A DNA stretch of 64,000 bases from Aeromicrobium yanjiei (lineage in GTDB: Bacteria; Actinomycetota; Actinomycetes; Propionibacteriales; Nocardioidaceae): positions 930,001 to 994,000 of the forward strand of contig NZ_CP045737.1 in NCBI RefSeq assembly GCF_009649075.1, written 5' to 3'. Below are positions 7,228-15,555 of the stretch, piece after piece. Position 1 is the stretch's first letter; every line of letters starts with the position of its first letter. The notes below the pieces were generated by a model, which saw only the letters and a list, made by a program, of their open reading frames with translations, searched no databases and was not told the DNA's origin. A program made the position numbers and the translations under genes.

Positions 7228-9762
7228 GTGACTCCGCGGGGGGTGCACACTGAGTCCGTGGAGTCCGCAGCACCGACCAGGGGCACCCTCCGGGTGTACC
7301 TCGGGGCCTCGCCCGGGGTCGGCAAGACGTACGCGATGCTCGCCGAGGGGCGCCGTCGCGCCGAGCGCGGTGCTGACGTGGTGGTCGGCCTCGTGGAGAC
7401 GCACGGACGCCCACGCACGGTCGAGCAGATCGGCGATCTCGAGGTGCTGCCCCGTCTCGAGGTCGAGCGCGGCGCGACGATCCAGCAGGAGCTGGACCTC
7501 GCGGGTCTCCTCGCGCGGTCGCCCCAGGTGGCGCTCGTGGACGAGCTCGCCCACACCAACGTCCCTGGCCTCACGCACGAGAAGCGGTGGCAGGACGTCG
7601 AGGACCTCCTCGCCGCCGGCATCTGCGTCATCACGACCGTCAACATCCAGCACCTCGAGTCGCTCAACGACGTCGTCGAGTCGATCACGGGTGTACGCCA
7701 GCGCGAGACCGTGCCCGACACCGTGGTGCGCCGGGCCGATGCCATCGAGCTGGTGGACATGAGCCCGCAGGCACTGCGCAGACGCATGGCGCACGGCAAC
7801 ATCTACGCCCCGGAGCAGGTCGACCCGGCCCTGTCCCACTTCTTTCGCGAAGGCAACCTGACGGCGCTGCGCGAGCTCGCGCTGCTGTGGCTGGCCGACC
7901 GCGTCGACGAGGGCATGGAGCGCTACCGGACCGATCACGAGATCGAGTCCACCTGGGCGACCCGCGAGCGGATCGTGGTCGCGGTGACCGGTGGGCCGGA
8001 GTCCGAGGGGCTGCTGCGCCGGGCCGCCCGCATCGCCTCGAGGACGGGGGGAGGGGAGTGGCTCGCTCTGTACGTCAGCCGGGGCGACGGCCTGGTGACG
8101 ATGGACCCTGCACGGCTGCACCGGCTGCACGCCGTCACCGAGGACATGGGTGGGACGTTCCACACGGTCGTCGGCGACGACGCCGCCGCGGCGATCCTCG
8201 ACTTCGCGCGGGCCGAGAACGCGACCCAGGTCGTCATCGGGGCGAGCCGGCGCGGCCGGCTGTCGACGCTGGTCGACCCGGGTGTCGGCGAAACCGTCAT
8301 CGCCACGTCCGGTGACGTCGACGTCCACATCGTCACGCACGAGGAGGCACGTCGGCCCCGCGGTGGCGGACGGCGTACGCGCAGCGGCCTCAGTCGGCAG
8401 CGCCTGGTCGCGGGGCACCTGCTCGGGGCGCTCGGTCCCTTCGTCCTGTCCGGGCTGTTGCTGCTCACCGACGACCTGCACGGACTGCCGTCCGAGGCCA
8501 TGGCCCTCATGGCACTGGTCGTGGCCACCGCGATCGTGGGCGGCCGCTGGCCCGCGGTCGTGTGCTCCCTGGTCAGCGGCTTCGCGCTCAACTTCTTCTT
8601 CACGCCGCCTCTGCGGACGTTCTCGATCGCCAGCACCGACAACGGGGTCGCGGTGGTGCTGTTCGTGGCGGTCGGGATCGCGGTGTCCTCGGTCGTGGGA
8701 CTCGCCGCGCGCCGGACGGCCGAGGCCGACAGGTCCTCGGCCGAGGCGGAGGCGCTCACGGTGCTGTCGCACAGCCTCCTGCACGCGGGCGACGAGCAGA
8801 GCCTGCTGGCCGGCGCGTGCGAGCTGTTCGGCATGCGGGGCGCCGCGATCGTCCGCACGGCGGACGGCGAGATCGTGGCGGCGTACGGCGAGGCGACGCC
8901 GCCCTGGAGCGAGGCCGACGCCGCGGTGCCGGTCGACGACGACACGATGCTCGTGCTGACGGGGCGGCCGCCCGCAGCAGCCGACCAACGGCTCCTCAAG
9001 GCGTACGCCGCGCACGCCTCGGTGCTGGCGGAGCGTCGGCGTGCGATGCACGACGCAGCCGAGCGGCGCGCGCTGGCCGAGGCGGACCAGACCCGGACCG
9101 CGCTCCTCGCCGCGGTCTCGCACGACCTGCGCTCGCCCTTGGCTGCGGTGAAGGCTGCGATCAGCAGCCTGCGCAGCACCGACGTGGTGTGGTCGGCGGC
9201 CGACGAGCAGGCCCTGCTCGCGACCGTGGAGGAGGGTGCGGACCGCCTCGACGACCTCGTGACCAACCTCCTCGACATGAGTCGCCTTCGCCTCGGAGCC
9301 GTCACGCCCCACGTCGACGAGGTCGATCTCAGGAGTGCGGTCGCGTCAGTGCTGGGCTCGCTGCCTGACCGCGACCGGGTGGACGTGAGGATCGACCCGG
9401 TCGCGTCCCTCGTCGCGGCCGACACAGGGCTCGTGGAGCGTGTGCTGGCCAACCTGATCGGCAACGCCGTGACCTACGCGCCGGCGCCCGCGCGGATCGT
9501 CGTCGACGCGACACCGGTGGCCGACCGCGCGGTGATCCGCGTCGCCGACACCGGCCCCGGCGTACCGGCCGCCCAGCGCGAGCGGCTGTTCGAGCCCTTC
9601 CAGCGTCTCGGGGACGTCCCCCGAGGTGAGGGAGTCGGTCTGGGCCTGGCCGTGGCCCGCGGACTGACCGAGGCCATGGGCGGTACGTTGACCGCCGAGG
9701 ACACGCCCGGCGGCGGGCTCACGTTCGTCCTCGATCTGCCCCTGACAGGAGGGTTGCGGTGA
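7228..9762 (+). CDS. kdpD: Sensor histidine kinase KdpD
   Basis: An 844-residue membrane sensor of K+ limitation/turgor that phosphorylates KdpE. The order is canonical: KdpD domain with Walker A GASPGVGKT and Walker B-like ALVDELAHTN (residues about 20-220), universal-stress domain with VIGASRRGRLS (to about 375), four membrane segments of the DUF4118 type (about 390-490, including FALNFFFTPPLRTFSI), a GAF-like linker, the H-box SHDLRSPLAA, and ATPase N/G boxes (NLIGNAVTYA, DTGPGV, GVGLGLAVARGL). Start choice is uncertain among GTGs at 7228, 7243 and 7258. It overlaps kdpE by four bases. No kdpFABC transporter genes are in the window. Confidence 0.92.
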   Translation: MTPRGVHTESVESAAPTRGTLRVYLGASPGVGKTYAMLAEGRRRAERGADVVVGLVETHGRPRTVEQIGDLEVLPRLEVERGATIQQELDLAGLLARSPQVALVDELAHTNVPGLTHEKRWQDVEDLLAAGICVITTVNIQHLESLNDVVESITGVRQRETVPDTVVRRADAIELVDMSPQALRRRMAHGNIYAPEQVDPALSHFFREGNLTALRELALLWLADRVDEGMERYRTDHEIESTWATRERIVVAVTGGPESEGLLRRAARIASRTGGGEWLALYVSRGDGLVTMDPARLHRLHAVTEDMGGTFHTVVGDDAAAAILDFARAENATQVVIGASRRGRLSTLVDPGVGETVIATSGDVDVHIVTHEEARRPRGGGRRTRSGLSRQRLVAGHLLGALGPFVLSGLLLLTDDLHGLPSEAMALMALVVATAIVGGRWPAVVCSLVSGFALNFFFTPPLRTFSIASTDNGVAVVLFVAVGIAVSSVVGLAARRTAEADRSSAEAEALTVLSHSLLHAGDEQSLLAGACELFGMRGAAIVRTADGEIVAAYGEATPPWSEADAAVPVDDDTMLVLTGRPPAAADQRLLKAYAAHASVLAERRRAMHDAAERRALAEADQTRTALLAAVSHDLRSPLAAVKAAISSLRSTDVVWSAADEQALLATVEEGADRLDDLVTNLLDMSRLRLGAVTPHVDEVDLRSAVASVLGSLPDRDRVDVRIDPVASLVAADTGLVERVLANLIGNAVTYAPAPARIVVDATPVADRAVIRVADTGPGVPAAQRERLFEPFQRLGDVPRGEGVGLGLAVARGLTEAMGGTLTAEDTPGGGLTFVLDLPLTGGLR

Positions 9763-10433
9763 CGGTCGTGCTCGCGGTCGACGACGACCGGGCGATCCTG
9801 CGGACCCTCACGATCAACCTGCGGGCACGCGACTACGAGGTGGAGTGGGCCACGGACGGCCGTTCGGCGCTCCAGGTCGTCGACGAACGGATGCCCGACG
9901 TGATCATCCTCGATCTCGGCCTCCCGGACCTCGACGGCGTGGAGGTCCTGCGGCGCCTGCGCAGCTTCAGCCAGGTGCCGGTGGTCGTGCTGTCGGCCCG
10001 CCACGACTCCGACGACAAGGTCGAGGCGCTCGACGCGGGCGCCGACGACTACGTCACGAAGCCGTTCGACATGGCTGAGCTCCTCGCGCGGGTGCGGGCC
10101 GCGGCCCGGCGCAGCGCGGCGAGCGATGCGCCGCTCGTGGTCGAGAGCGGCGACGTGCGACTCGACGTGACCGAGCGCCGTGCGACGCGCGCCGGCGAGG
10201 AGGTCCGCCTCACCCCGACGGAGTGGCACATCGTGGAGGTGCTGGCGCGGCGACGGGGGCGTCTGGTGCGCCAGAGCGAGCTGTTGCACGAGGTGTGGGG
10301 GCCGGGCTACGACCGCGAGACCAACTACCTGCGGGTCTACCTGGCGCAGCTGCGTCGCAAGCTCGAGGTCGATCCGTCGCGGCCGCGGCTGTTCCTGACC
10401 GATCCGGGGATCGGCTACCGCCTGGTGGCCTGA
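9759..10433 (+). CDS. kdpE: Response regulator KdpE
   Basis: A 224-residue OmpR/PhoB-family regulator. The receiver domain (1-120) has DDD at 8-10, the phosphoacceptor Asp in VIILDLGLPDLDGVEVL, Thr/Ser in VVLSARH and Lys in DYVTKPFDMAELLARVRAA. The C-terminal winged helix includes LTPTEWHIVEVLARRRGRLVR (given in part) and the YLRVYLAQLRRKLE recognition region. It starts on a GTG overlapping the kdpD stop (GTGA), showing translational coupling. It would activate a K+ transport operon that is not nearby. Confidence 0.92.
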   Translation: MTVVLAVDDDRAILRTLTINLRARDYEVEWATDGRSALQVVDERMPDVIILDLGLPDLDGVEVLRRLRSFSQVPVVVLSARHDSDDKVEALDAGADDYVTKPFDMAELLARVRAAARRSAASDAPLVVESGDVRLDVTERRATRAGEEVRLTPTEWHIVEVLARRRGRLVRQSELLHEVWGPGYDRETNYLRVYLAQLRRKLEVDPSRPRLFLTDPGIGYRLVA

Positions 10434-10452
10434 CGGCACTGCGCGGCGGCAC

Positions 10453-10746
10453 TCAGTCGTCGCTGCTGGCGAGCCCGCGACGGGCCGACAGCAGGTCGAG
10501 CTCGGGCCGCCGGGAGACGAAGTCCTCGACCTTGTCCAGCACGTCGATCACGTGCTGGCTGTCCCCTGCGACGAGGCCCACGCCGATCCCGGCGCGCCGG
10601 TACAGGTCCAGGCTCCCGGTCTCGGCCGCGGACACCGTGAACGTCCTTCGCAGGTCGGCGACCAACGGGCGTACGAGCGCCCGCTTCTCCTTCAGCGTGT
10701 GGACGTCACCCATCAAGACGTCGAGCTCGACCCAGCCGATCCACAT
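10453..10746 (-). CDS. DUF503 (YlxP-like) protein
   Basis: A 97-residue protein of the DUF503 family: it starts MWIGWVELDVLMGDVHTLK and continues with KEKR and a FTVSAAETG strand, the family's conserved blocks. Function is not established; in many bacteria the gene sits near rbfA/infB, which is not the case here. Its ATG shares one base with the stop of the preceding zinc-finger gene (TGATG), so the two are translationally coupled. It converges on kdpE with about 20 bases between the stops. Confidence 0.82.
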   Translation of the reverse strand: MWIGWVELDVLMGDVHTLKEKRALVRPLVADLRRTFTVSAAETGSLDLYRRAGIGVGLVAGDSQHVIDVLDKVEDFVSRRPELDLLSARRGLASSDD

Positions 10747-11027
10747 CAGTCGAAGAGCTCGGAGAGCCAGTGCTCCTTGCGCTTCTTGCGGTAGGGCTGC
10801 TGATCGCGCCGCCGGTCGTCGTAGCGGGGCTCGCTGTAGCTCGGCTCGCTGTAGCTCGGCTGGGCGCGCTGCGGAGGCGGCGGTGCCGTCTCGGACGCCG
10901 CGCGGTCGATGATCTTGTCGAGCTCGCCGCGGTCGAGCCAGACGCCTCGGCAGTCGGGGCAGTAGTCGATCTCGATGCCGGAACGCTCGCTCATCACGAG
11001 GGTGGCACCGTCGGTCGGACACTTCAT
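10746..11027 (-). CDS. TFIIB-type zinc-ribbon protein
   Basis: A 93-residue protein. The N-terminus holds a zf-TFIIB-like ribbon: CPTDG at 3-7 and CPDCRGVWLDRGELDKII at 23-40, with the two Cys pairs expected to bind Zn. The middle has an imperfect SYSEP/SYSEP duplication with Pro- and Arg-rich disorder, and the tail (KKRKEHWLSELFD) ends in a short amphipathic helix. Proteins of this type occur widely with no defined role. It is the first gene of a two-gene unit with DUF503. Confidence 0.8.
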   Translation of the reverse strand: MKCPTDGATLVMSERSGIEIDYCPDCRGVWLDRGELDKIIDRAASETAPPPPQRAQPSYSEPSYSEPRYDDRRRDQQPYRKKRKEHWLSELFD

Positions 11028-11088
11028 GTGGGGTTCCTCCTTGTCTGTCCAACTGGATCGGGGCCCGCAGAGTTCCCGGACCCCCTGA

Positions 11089-11418
11089 TCAGCTGCATGC
11101 GACGCACGTCACCGCGACGGGACGCGCCTCGAGCCGCTCGTGGGCGATCGGCCGTCCGCAGACCGTGCACACGCCGTACGTCCCTGCGTCGAGGCGTTCC
11201 AGCGCCGCGACGATGTCGGCGAGGTGCTTCTCGGCCTGTGCGACGAGGGCGCTGACCTGCGAGCGCTCGAAGGCGATCGTCGCACCCTCCGGATCGTGCT
11301 CGTCGTCGGCGTTGGAGCCCTCCGACGCGGCGATGATCCCGGCGACGTCCTGCTGCAGGAGAGCGAGCCTGGCTCGCGTGCTGGAGCGGTCGGCCTCGAG
11401 CCGTGACCTGGCGTCCAT
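11089..11418 (-). CDS. TraR/DksA-family C4 zinc-finger protein
   Basis: A 109-residue protein with an N-terminal coiled-coil hairpin (residues about 1-80, with acidic DDEHDPEGATIAFERSQV near the turn) and a C4 zinc finger CTVCGRPI ... CVAC at the C-terminus. This is the DksA/TraR layout; DksA-like proteins act in the RNA polymerase secondary channel. The tip does not show the two-Asp DxxDxA motif of true DksA, so transcriptional activity is unproven. It lies directly downstream of tRNA-Lys and its terminator. Confidence 0.82.
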   Translation of the reverse strand: MDARSRLEADRSSTRARLALLQQDVAGIIAASEGSNADDEHDPEGATIAFERSQVSALVAQAEKHLADIVAALERLDAGTYGVCTVCGRPIAHERLEARPVAVTCVACS

Positions 11419-11449
11419 CGGGTCTCCTGGGTCGGTCGTGGGCCGGACG

Positions 11450-11484
11450 AAAAAGCCCCGGTTCGCATCTCTGCGTACCGGGGC
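11450..11484 (-). terminator. Terminator of tRNA-Lys
   Basis: On the minus strand GCCCCGGT (11484-11477) pairs with ACCGGGGC (11462-11455), with further CGCA/TGCG pairing inside, and is followed by TTTTT (11454-11450). It lies ten bases past the 3' end of tRNA-Lys. Confidence 0.85.
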
Positions 11485-11493
11485 CTCTCGCGC

Positions 11494-11569
<76 letters not shown>

Positions 11570-11585
11570 GCGGGAAGAAACACTA

Positions 11586-13124
11586 TCAGGGCACCTGCCG
11601 AAGCTTGTAATCGAGTACCGCATGAGCTGCGTTGTGGCCGCCGATCCCGCTCACCGCACCGCCTCTGCGAGCGCCGCTCCCGCACAGCAGGACGCGGGGA
11701 TGGCGGGTCGCGACCCCCCATTTCTCCCCGGGGTGGCGGGCCTTCTCGTCCTCCTCGAGCCACGGCCACTGCAGGTCGCCGTGGAAGATGTGGCCGCCGG
11801 GCATGCCGAGCGCCGACTCGATCTGCGCGGGCGTCTTGTGCTCGACGCCGATGATGAGGGGCTCGATCGGCTCCGCGAGGTGCTCGTCGAGCGCCGCGAT
11901 CACCTGGGCGTAGGCGAGCTCCGCGGCCGCGTCGTCGGGCAGCACCTCGTACGGGGTGTGCAGGCCGAAGTAGGTGAGCGTCTGGGCCTCGGTCGCGGCG
12001 AGCTCAGGTCCGAGGATCGACCGGTCGGTCAGGGTGTGGCAGTAGAGCTCGCCGGCGGCGCGCTCGGGCAGCAGGCCGGAAGCGGCGCGGGCGTACGCGG
12101 CCTCGAGCTCGCTCATCGACTCGCCGACGTGGAACGTGCCGGCGAACGCGACCGCCGGGTCGATCCCGGACGTCAACCGTGGCAGGCGCGAGACCAGCAG
12201 GTTGATCTTGAACTGGGAGCCGGACGGCTTGGGTGGCGGGGGATCGCCGAGCAGGCGCGCCAGCACGTACGGGGCGACGCCGCTGAGCAGCCAGTCCGCG
12301 GTGACCGTGAAGCCCTCGCCGCGTGCGGTGACCCCGTCGTCGCGGGTCTCGACCGAGGTGACCTCGGCGTCCGTGCGGATGTCGACGCCAGTCTCCCGCG
12401 CGACCCGCTCGAGCTCGCCGGTCACGGCACCCATGCCGCCGACGGGGACCCGCCACTCGCCGGTGCCGTTGCCGATCAGGTGGTACAGGAAGCACCGGTT
12501 CTGGACCAGGGACCGGTCGTGCAGCGACGCGAACGTGCCGATCAGCGCGTCCGTGCCGACGACGCCGCGGACCAGGTCGTGGGAGAAGCGACGCTCGATC
12601 GCGGTGCCGATGGGCTCGTCGACCAGATCCGTCCAGATCGCCATCTCGACCTGGTCGCGGAGCTCCCCGATGTGTGGCAGGGGCGACAGCAGCGTGGGCG
12701 CGATGGCGTCGGCCACGGTCTCGACCTCGGCGTAGAAGCGCCGCCAGGCGTCCAGCTCCTCGTCCGAGCCGGTCACGGCGCGGAACGACTCCTCGGTGGC
12801 CGGTCCCGGCACGGTCTCGACCAGCAGGCCACCGCCCTCGTACGGGGAGTACGACGCGGTGTCCCGGGACCGCAGCTCGAGCCGCAGGCCCAGGTCGTCG
12901 ATCAGCTGCTGGGGCATCAGGCTCACGAGGTAGGAGTAGCGCGACAACCGTGCGTCCACCCCCTCGAACGGTCGTGCGCTGACTGCGGCGCCACCGACGT
13001 GGGGCAGGCGCTCCAGCACCGTGACGTCCCGGCCCGCCCGTGCGAGATAGATCGAGGCGACCAGGGCGTTGTGCCCGCCTCCGACGATGACGACGTCCGT
13101 GGACGTCGTGTGGTCATCCGACAT
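11586..13124 (-). CDS. FAD-dependent phytoene-desaturase-like oxidoreductase (PYROXD2-like)
   Basis: A 512-residue flavoprotein. The N-terminal dinucleotide fold is VVIVGGGHNALVASIYLARAG at 11-31 (split by a short turn), followed by VLERLPHVGGAAVS. The C-terminal FAD segment is VLLCGSGARRGGAVSGIGGHNAAHAVL in shortened form near residues 475-502. The GGGHNALV variant places it with PYROXD2/CrtI-like proteins of unknown substrate rather than true carotenoid desaturases, and no carotenoid genes are nearby. It overlaps the DNA-alkylation-repair gene upstream by 11 bases. Confidence 0.82.
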   Translation of the reverse strand: MSDDHTTSTDVVIVGGGHNALVASIYLARAGRDVTVLERLPHVGGAAVSARPFEGVDARLSRYSYLVSLMPQQLIDDLGLRLELRSRDTASYSPYEGGGLLVETVPGPATEESFRAVTGSDEELDAWRRFYAEVETVADAIAPTLLSPLPHIGELRDQVEMAIWTDLVDEPIGTAIERRFSHDLVRGVVGTDALIGTFASLHDRSLVQNRCFLYHLIGNGTGEWRVPVGGMGAVTGELERVARETGVDIRTDAEVTSVETRDDGVTARGEGFTVTADWLLSGVAPYVLARLLGDPPPPKPSGSQFKINLLVSRLPRLTSGIDPAVAFAGTFHVGESMSELEAAYARAASGLLPERAAGELYCHTLTDRSILGPELAATEAQTLTYFGLHTPYEVLPDDAAAELAYAQVIAALDEHLAEPIEPLIIGVEHKTPAQIESALGMPGGHIFHGDLQWPWLEEDEKARHPGEKWGVATRHPRVLLCGSGARRGGAVSGIGGHNAAHAVLDYKLRQVP

Positions 13125-13794
13125 GCTTCAGGGCCTCTCTCCTGGTCAGTGCACTCATGGTGTCGGAGTGCGAGTCCACGAACGCGCGAACCCAGTCCGG
13201 GTCCACCCGGGCATGGTCCCGCAGCGCCCAGCCGATCGCCTTGCGAAGGAAGAAGCGGCCGTCGTCGAGACTGGGCTCGATCACCTCCGCCAGCAGCTCG
13301 ACGTCGGTTCGCTCGCGTCGTCCGAGCTGGCTGATGATCGCGAGGCGCCGCAGCCACATGTCGTCATCGGTGCTCCACGCCCGCACGATGGCGGCCGTCT
13401 CGGTCGGGTGGGTGTCGTGCAGGGCCGCCACGTGGTGGGCCAGCTCGTCCACGTGATCCCACCAGGCCCCTGTCGTGGCCAGGTGGGCGTAGAGCGGCAC
13501 GAGGTCGAGCTCGCCGGCCGCGATCGGTCGGCGCAGCAGGGAAGCGGCGGCGTAGCGCTCCTCGCGGAACGCCGCGTGGTCCCACAGCTCGCGGACAGCC
13601 CGGGTGAGGTCGTCGAGCGTCTGCGGGGGGTGCGCGCGAGCGGCAGCAGCGGTGACCCTGCGGACGGTCGGTCGTGGAATGCCGAGGAAGGGCATCGCCG
13701 ACTTCATGTACGCCTGCATCTGCGGTGCGCGGACGGGATCGGCCGCACCGCGCAGCCCTGCCCTGATCGCGTCGACGAGGGCGGCTGCGCTCAT
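13114..13794 (-). CDS. DNA alkylation repair protein (AlkD-like HEAT-repeat glycosylase)
   Basis: A 226-residue all-helical protein of the DNA_alkylation family. YMKSAMPFLGIPRPTVRR (positions about 29-46) is the family's N-terminal signature, and later repeats include LWDHAAFREERYAA, WWDHVDELA and WLRRLAIISQL followed by FFLRKAIGWALRDHA. AlkD enzymes remove bulky or positively charged alkyl-purines without base flipping. The ATG at 13794 is the natural start; upstream in-frame sequence belongs to the pirin antisense strand. It overlaps the downstream oxidoreductase by 11 bases. Confidence 0.88.
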   Translation of the reverse strand: MSAAALVDAIRAGLRGAADPVRAPQMQAYMKSAMPFLGIPRPTVRRVTAAAARAHPPQTLDDLTRAVRELWDHAAFREERYAAASLLRRPIAAGELDLVPLYAHLATTGAWWDHVDELAHHVAALHDTHPTETAAIVRAWSTDDDMWLRRLAIISQLGRRERTDVELLAEVIEPSLDDGRFFLRKAIGWALRDHARVDPDWVRAFVDSHSDTMSALTRREALKHVG

Positions 13795-13815
13795 GGGGAG
13801 ATCGTACGGGACCGC

Positions 13816-13844
13816 TTGCAGGTAGTTGAATGTTGAACTACTCT
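13816..13844 (+). promoter_or_regulatory. pir promoter with an 18-bp palindromic operator in the spacer
   Basis: TTGCAG (13816-13821) and TACTCT (13839-13844) are 17 bases apart. The spacer is filled by TAGTTGAATGTTGAACTA (13823-13840), a dyad with TAGTT/AACTA ends. The same 18-mer, with identical first eight and last five bases, precedes yceI at 36886-36903 next to a MarR gene, so one repressor may control both. Confidence 0.65.
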
Positions 13845-13869
13845 GGTGTCTCGACCAAGGGAGAAGACC

Positions 13870-14856
13870 ATGCCTGCTGTGAACGTGACCGACTGGACCG
13901 TCCTGCCCCGGGTGGCCCCGGGACCCACGCAGCGGGAGGACCGTGCGCCCCTCAGCGTCAGCACGGCTCCCGTCGGCTACGAGGGCGAGGGCTTCCCGGT
14001 GCGTCGCGCCTTCGCAGGCGTCGACCCGGCCCGGCTCGATCCGTTCATCCACATGGACCAGATGGGCGAGGTCGACTATGCGCCGGGGGAGCCCAAGGGG
14101 ACGCCGTGGCACCCGCACCGTGGCTTCGAGACGGTGACCTACATGATCGACGGCGTCATGGACCACCAGGACACCCACGGGGGAGGCGGGTCGATCACCG
14201 ACGGCGACACCCAGTGGATGACCGCCGGCAGCGGGCTGCTCCACATCGAGACGCCTCCCGAGTGGCTCGTCACCAGCGGCGGACTGTTCCACGGCCTGCA
14301 GCTGTGGGTCAACCTCCCGCGGGCCGACAAGTGGTTGCCGCCGCACTACCAGGACATCCGCGGCGGCGACGTGGGCCTGGCGTCCAGCCCGGACGCCGGT
14401 GCCCTGCTGCGGGTCATCGCGGGTGAGGTCGACGGCGTCTCGGGACCGGGCTCGACCCACACCCCGATGGCGATGGTGCACGCGACGCTCCTGCCGGGTG
14501 CGGAGATGACCGTCCCGTGGCGCACCGACTTCAACGCGCTGGTCTACGTCATGGCCGGATCCGGACACGTGGGGCACGAGCGACGTCCGGTCCGGTCCGG
14601 ACAGCTGGCCGTCCTCGGCCACGGCGAGACGATCACGGTCGGCGCCGACCAGCAGCAGGACGGCCGCACACCCGCCCTGGAGGTCGTCCTCCTCGGTGGG
14701 CTGCCGATCCGCGAGCCCATCGCCTGGGCCGGGCCGTTCGTCATGAACACCAAGGCCGAGGTCGTGCAGGCGTTCGAGGACTTCCGCAAGGGGCGTCTCG
14801 GCACCATCCCGACGGTTCCGCACGCGGACCTTCGCGGGGAGATGCTGCAGGACTAG
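13870..14856 (+). CDS. Pirin-family cupin protein
   Basis: A 328-residue bicupin. The N-terminal cupin has HPHRGFETVTYMIDG and later LLHIETP, which supply the three His and one Glu metal ligands of pirins (Fe site; some pirins act as quercetinases). The C-terminal Pirin_C domain contains VMAGSGHVG and FVMNTKAEVVQAFEDFR. AAGGGAGAAG lies before the ATG at 13870, which I prefer to an in-frame codon eight residues earlier. It is divergent from the DNA-alkylation-repair gene with a strong operator/promoter between them. Cellular role is unknown. Confidence 0.9.
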   Translation: MPAVNVTDWTVLPRVAPGPTQREDRAPLSVSTAPVGYEGEGFPVRRAFAGVDPARLDPFIHMDQMGEVDYAPGEPKGTPWHPHRGFETVTYMIDGVMDHQDTHGGGGSITDGDTQWMTAGSGLLHIETPPEWLVTSGGLFHGLQLWVNLPRADKWLPPHYQDIRGGDVGLASSPDAGALLRVIAGEVDGVSGPGSTHTPMAMVHATLLPGAEMTVPWRTDFNALVYVMAGSGHVGHERRPVRSGQLAVLGHGETITVGADQQQDGRTPALEVVLLGGLPIREPIAWAGPFVMNTKAEVVQAFEDFRKGRLGTIPTVPHADLRGEMLQD

Positions 14857-14860
14857 CGGG

Positions 14861-15526
14861 TCAGGCGTCTTCCCGCTCGACCGCGGGGCTGTGGTCGGAG
14901 GCGACCCCGCGGGCTGCGGCCTCGCTGACCGACTGTCCCAGCCACGCCGAGACCTCCCAGCCGAGCCTGCTCGAGCCCTCGACCACGACGATGCCGGTGT
15001 TGACGACGTAGTGCGTGCTGACGAACTCCAGGTCGACGTTGAGGGTCCGGGTGGCGCACCACGCGCGGATGATCGCCCCGTGGCTGACCAGCGCCACGGT
15101 GCCCACTCCCAAGGCCTCGGCCTCGGCGACGACCTCGTCGAACCGGGCGATGACCTCCTCGCCGGTCTCGGCGCCGGGCATGCGGACGTCCAGGTGCCCG
15201 CCGCACCAGGTCAGCAACGTCGAGACGTACTGGTGCACGGACTCCGCGTCGGTGTTGCCCTCGACGTCGCCGGCCGAGATCTCCCGCAGCCCCGGGCGGA
15301 CGATCGGCTCGATGCCGCGGGCCGCGGCGAGGGGAGCGGCCGTCAGGTGCGTCCGCACCATCGACGAGACGAAGATGGCGTCGATCGTGTCGCCCGACAA
15401 GGCATCGACGAGCTCTTCGGCCTGCTCCTGGCCGAGGTCGGTGAGTCCCGGCCCGGGGACCGTCGACTCGAGGACACCGGCGACGTTGGCGGGGGTCTGC
15501 CCGTGACGGATCAGGATGAGGCGCAT
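14861..15526 (-). CDS. Histidine phosphatase superfamily protein
   Basis: A 221-residue phosphoglycerate-mutase-like phosphatase. [12 protein letters not shown] at 3-14 holds the catalytic [18 protein letters not shown] supplies the second Arg; [11 protein letters not shown] has the acid residue; and [13 protein letters not shown] holds the second His. Members dephosphorylate small phosphoesters, and the substrate here is unknown. The ATG at 15526 matches the family N-terminus; it is divergent from glpK with 29 bases between starts and convergent with pir. Confidence 0.85.
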   Translation of the reverse strand: MRLILIRHGQTPANVAGVLESTVPGPGLTDLGQEQAEELVDALSGDTIDAIFVSSMVRTHLTAAPLAAARGIEPIVRPGLREISAGDVEGNTDAESVHQYVSTLLTWCGGHLDVRMPGAETGEEVIARFDEVVAEAEALGVGTVALVSHGAIIRAWCATRTLNVDLEFVSTHYVVNTGIVVVEGSSRLGWEVSAWLGQSVSEAAARGVASDHSPAVEREDA

Positions 15527-15555
15527 GCCCTGAGCGTACGGATAGGGTCGGCGGC

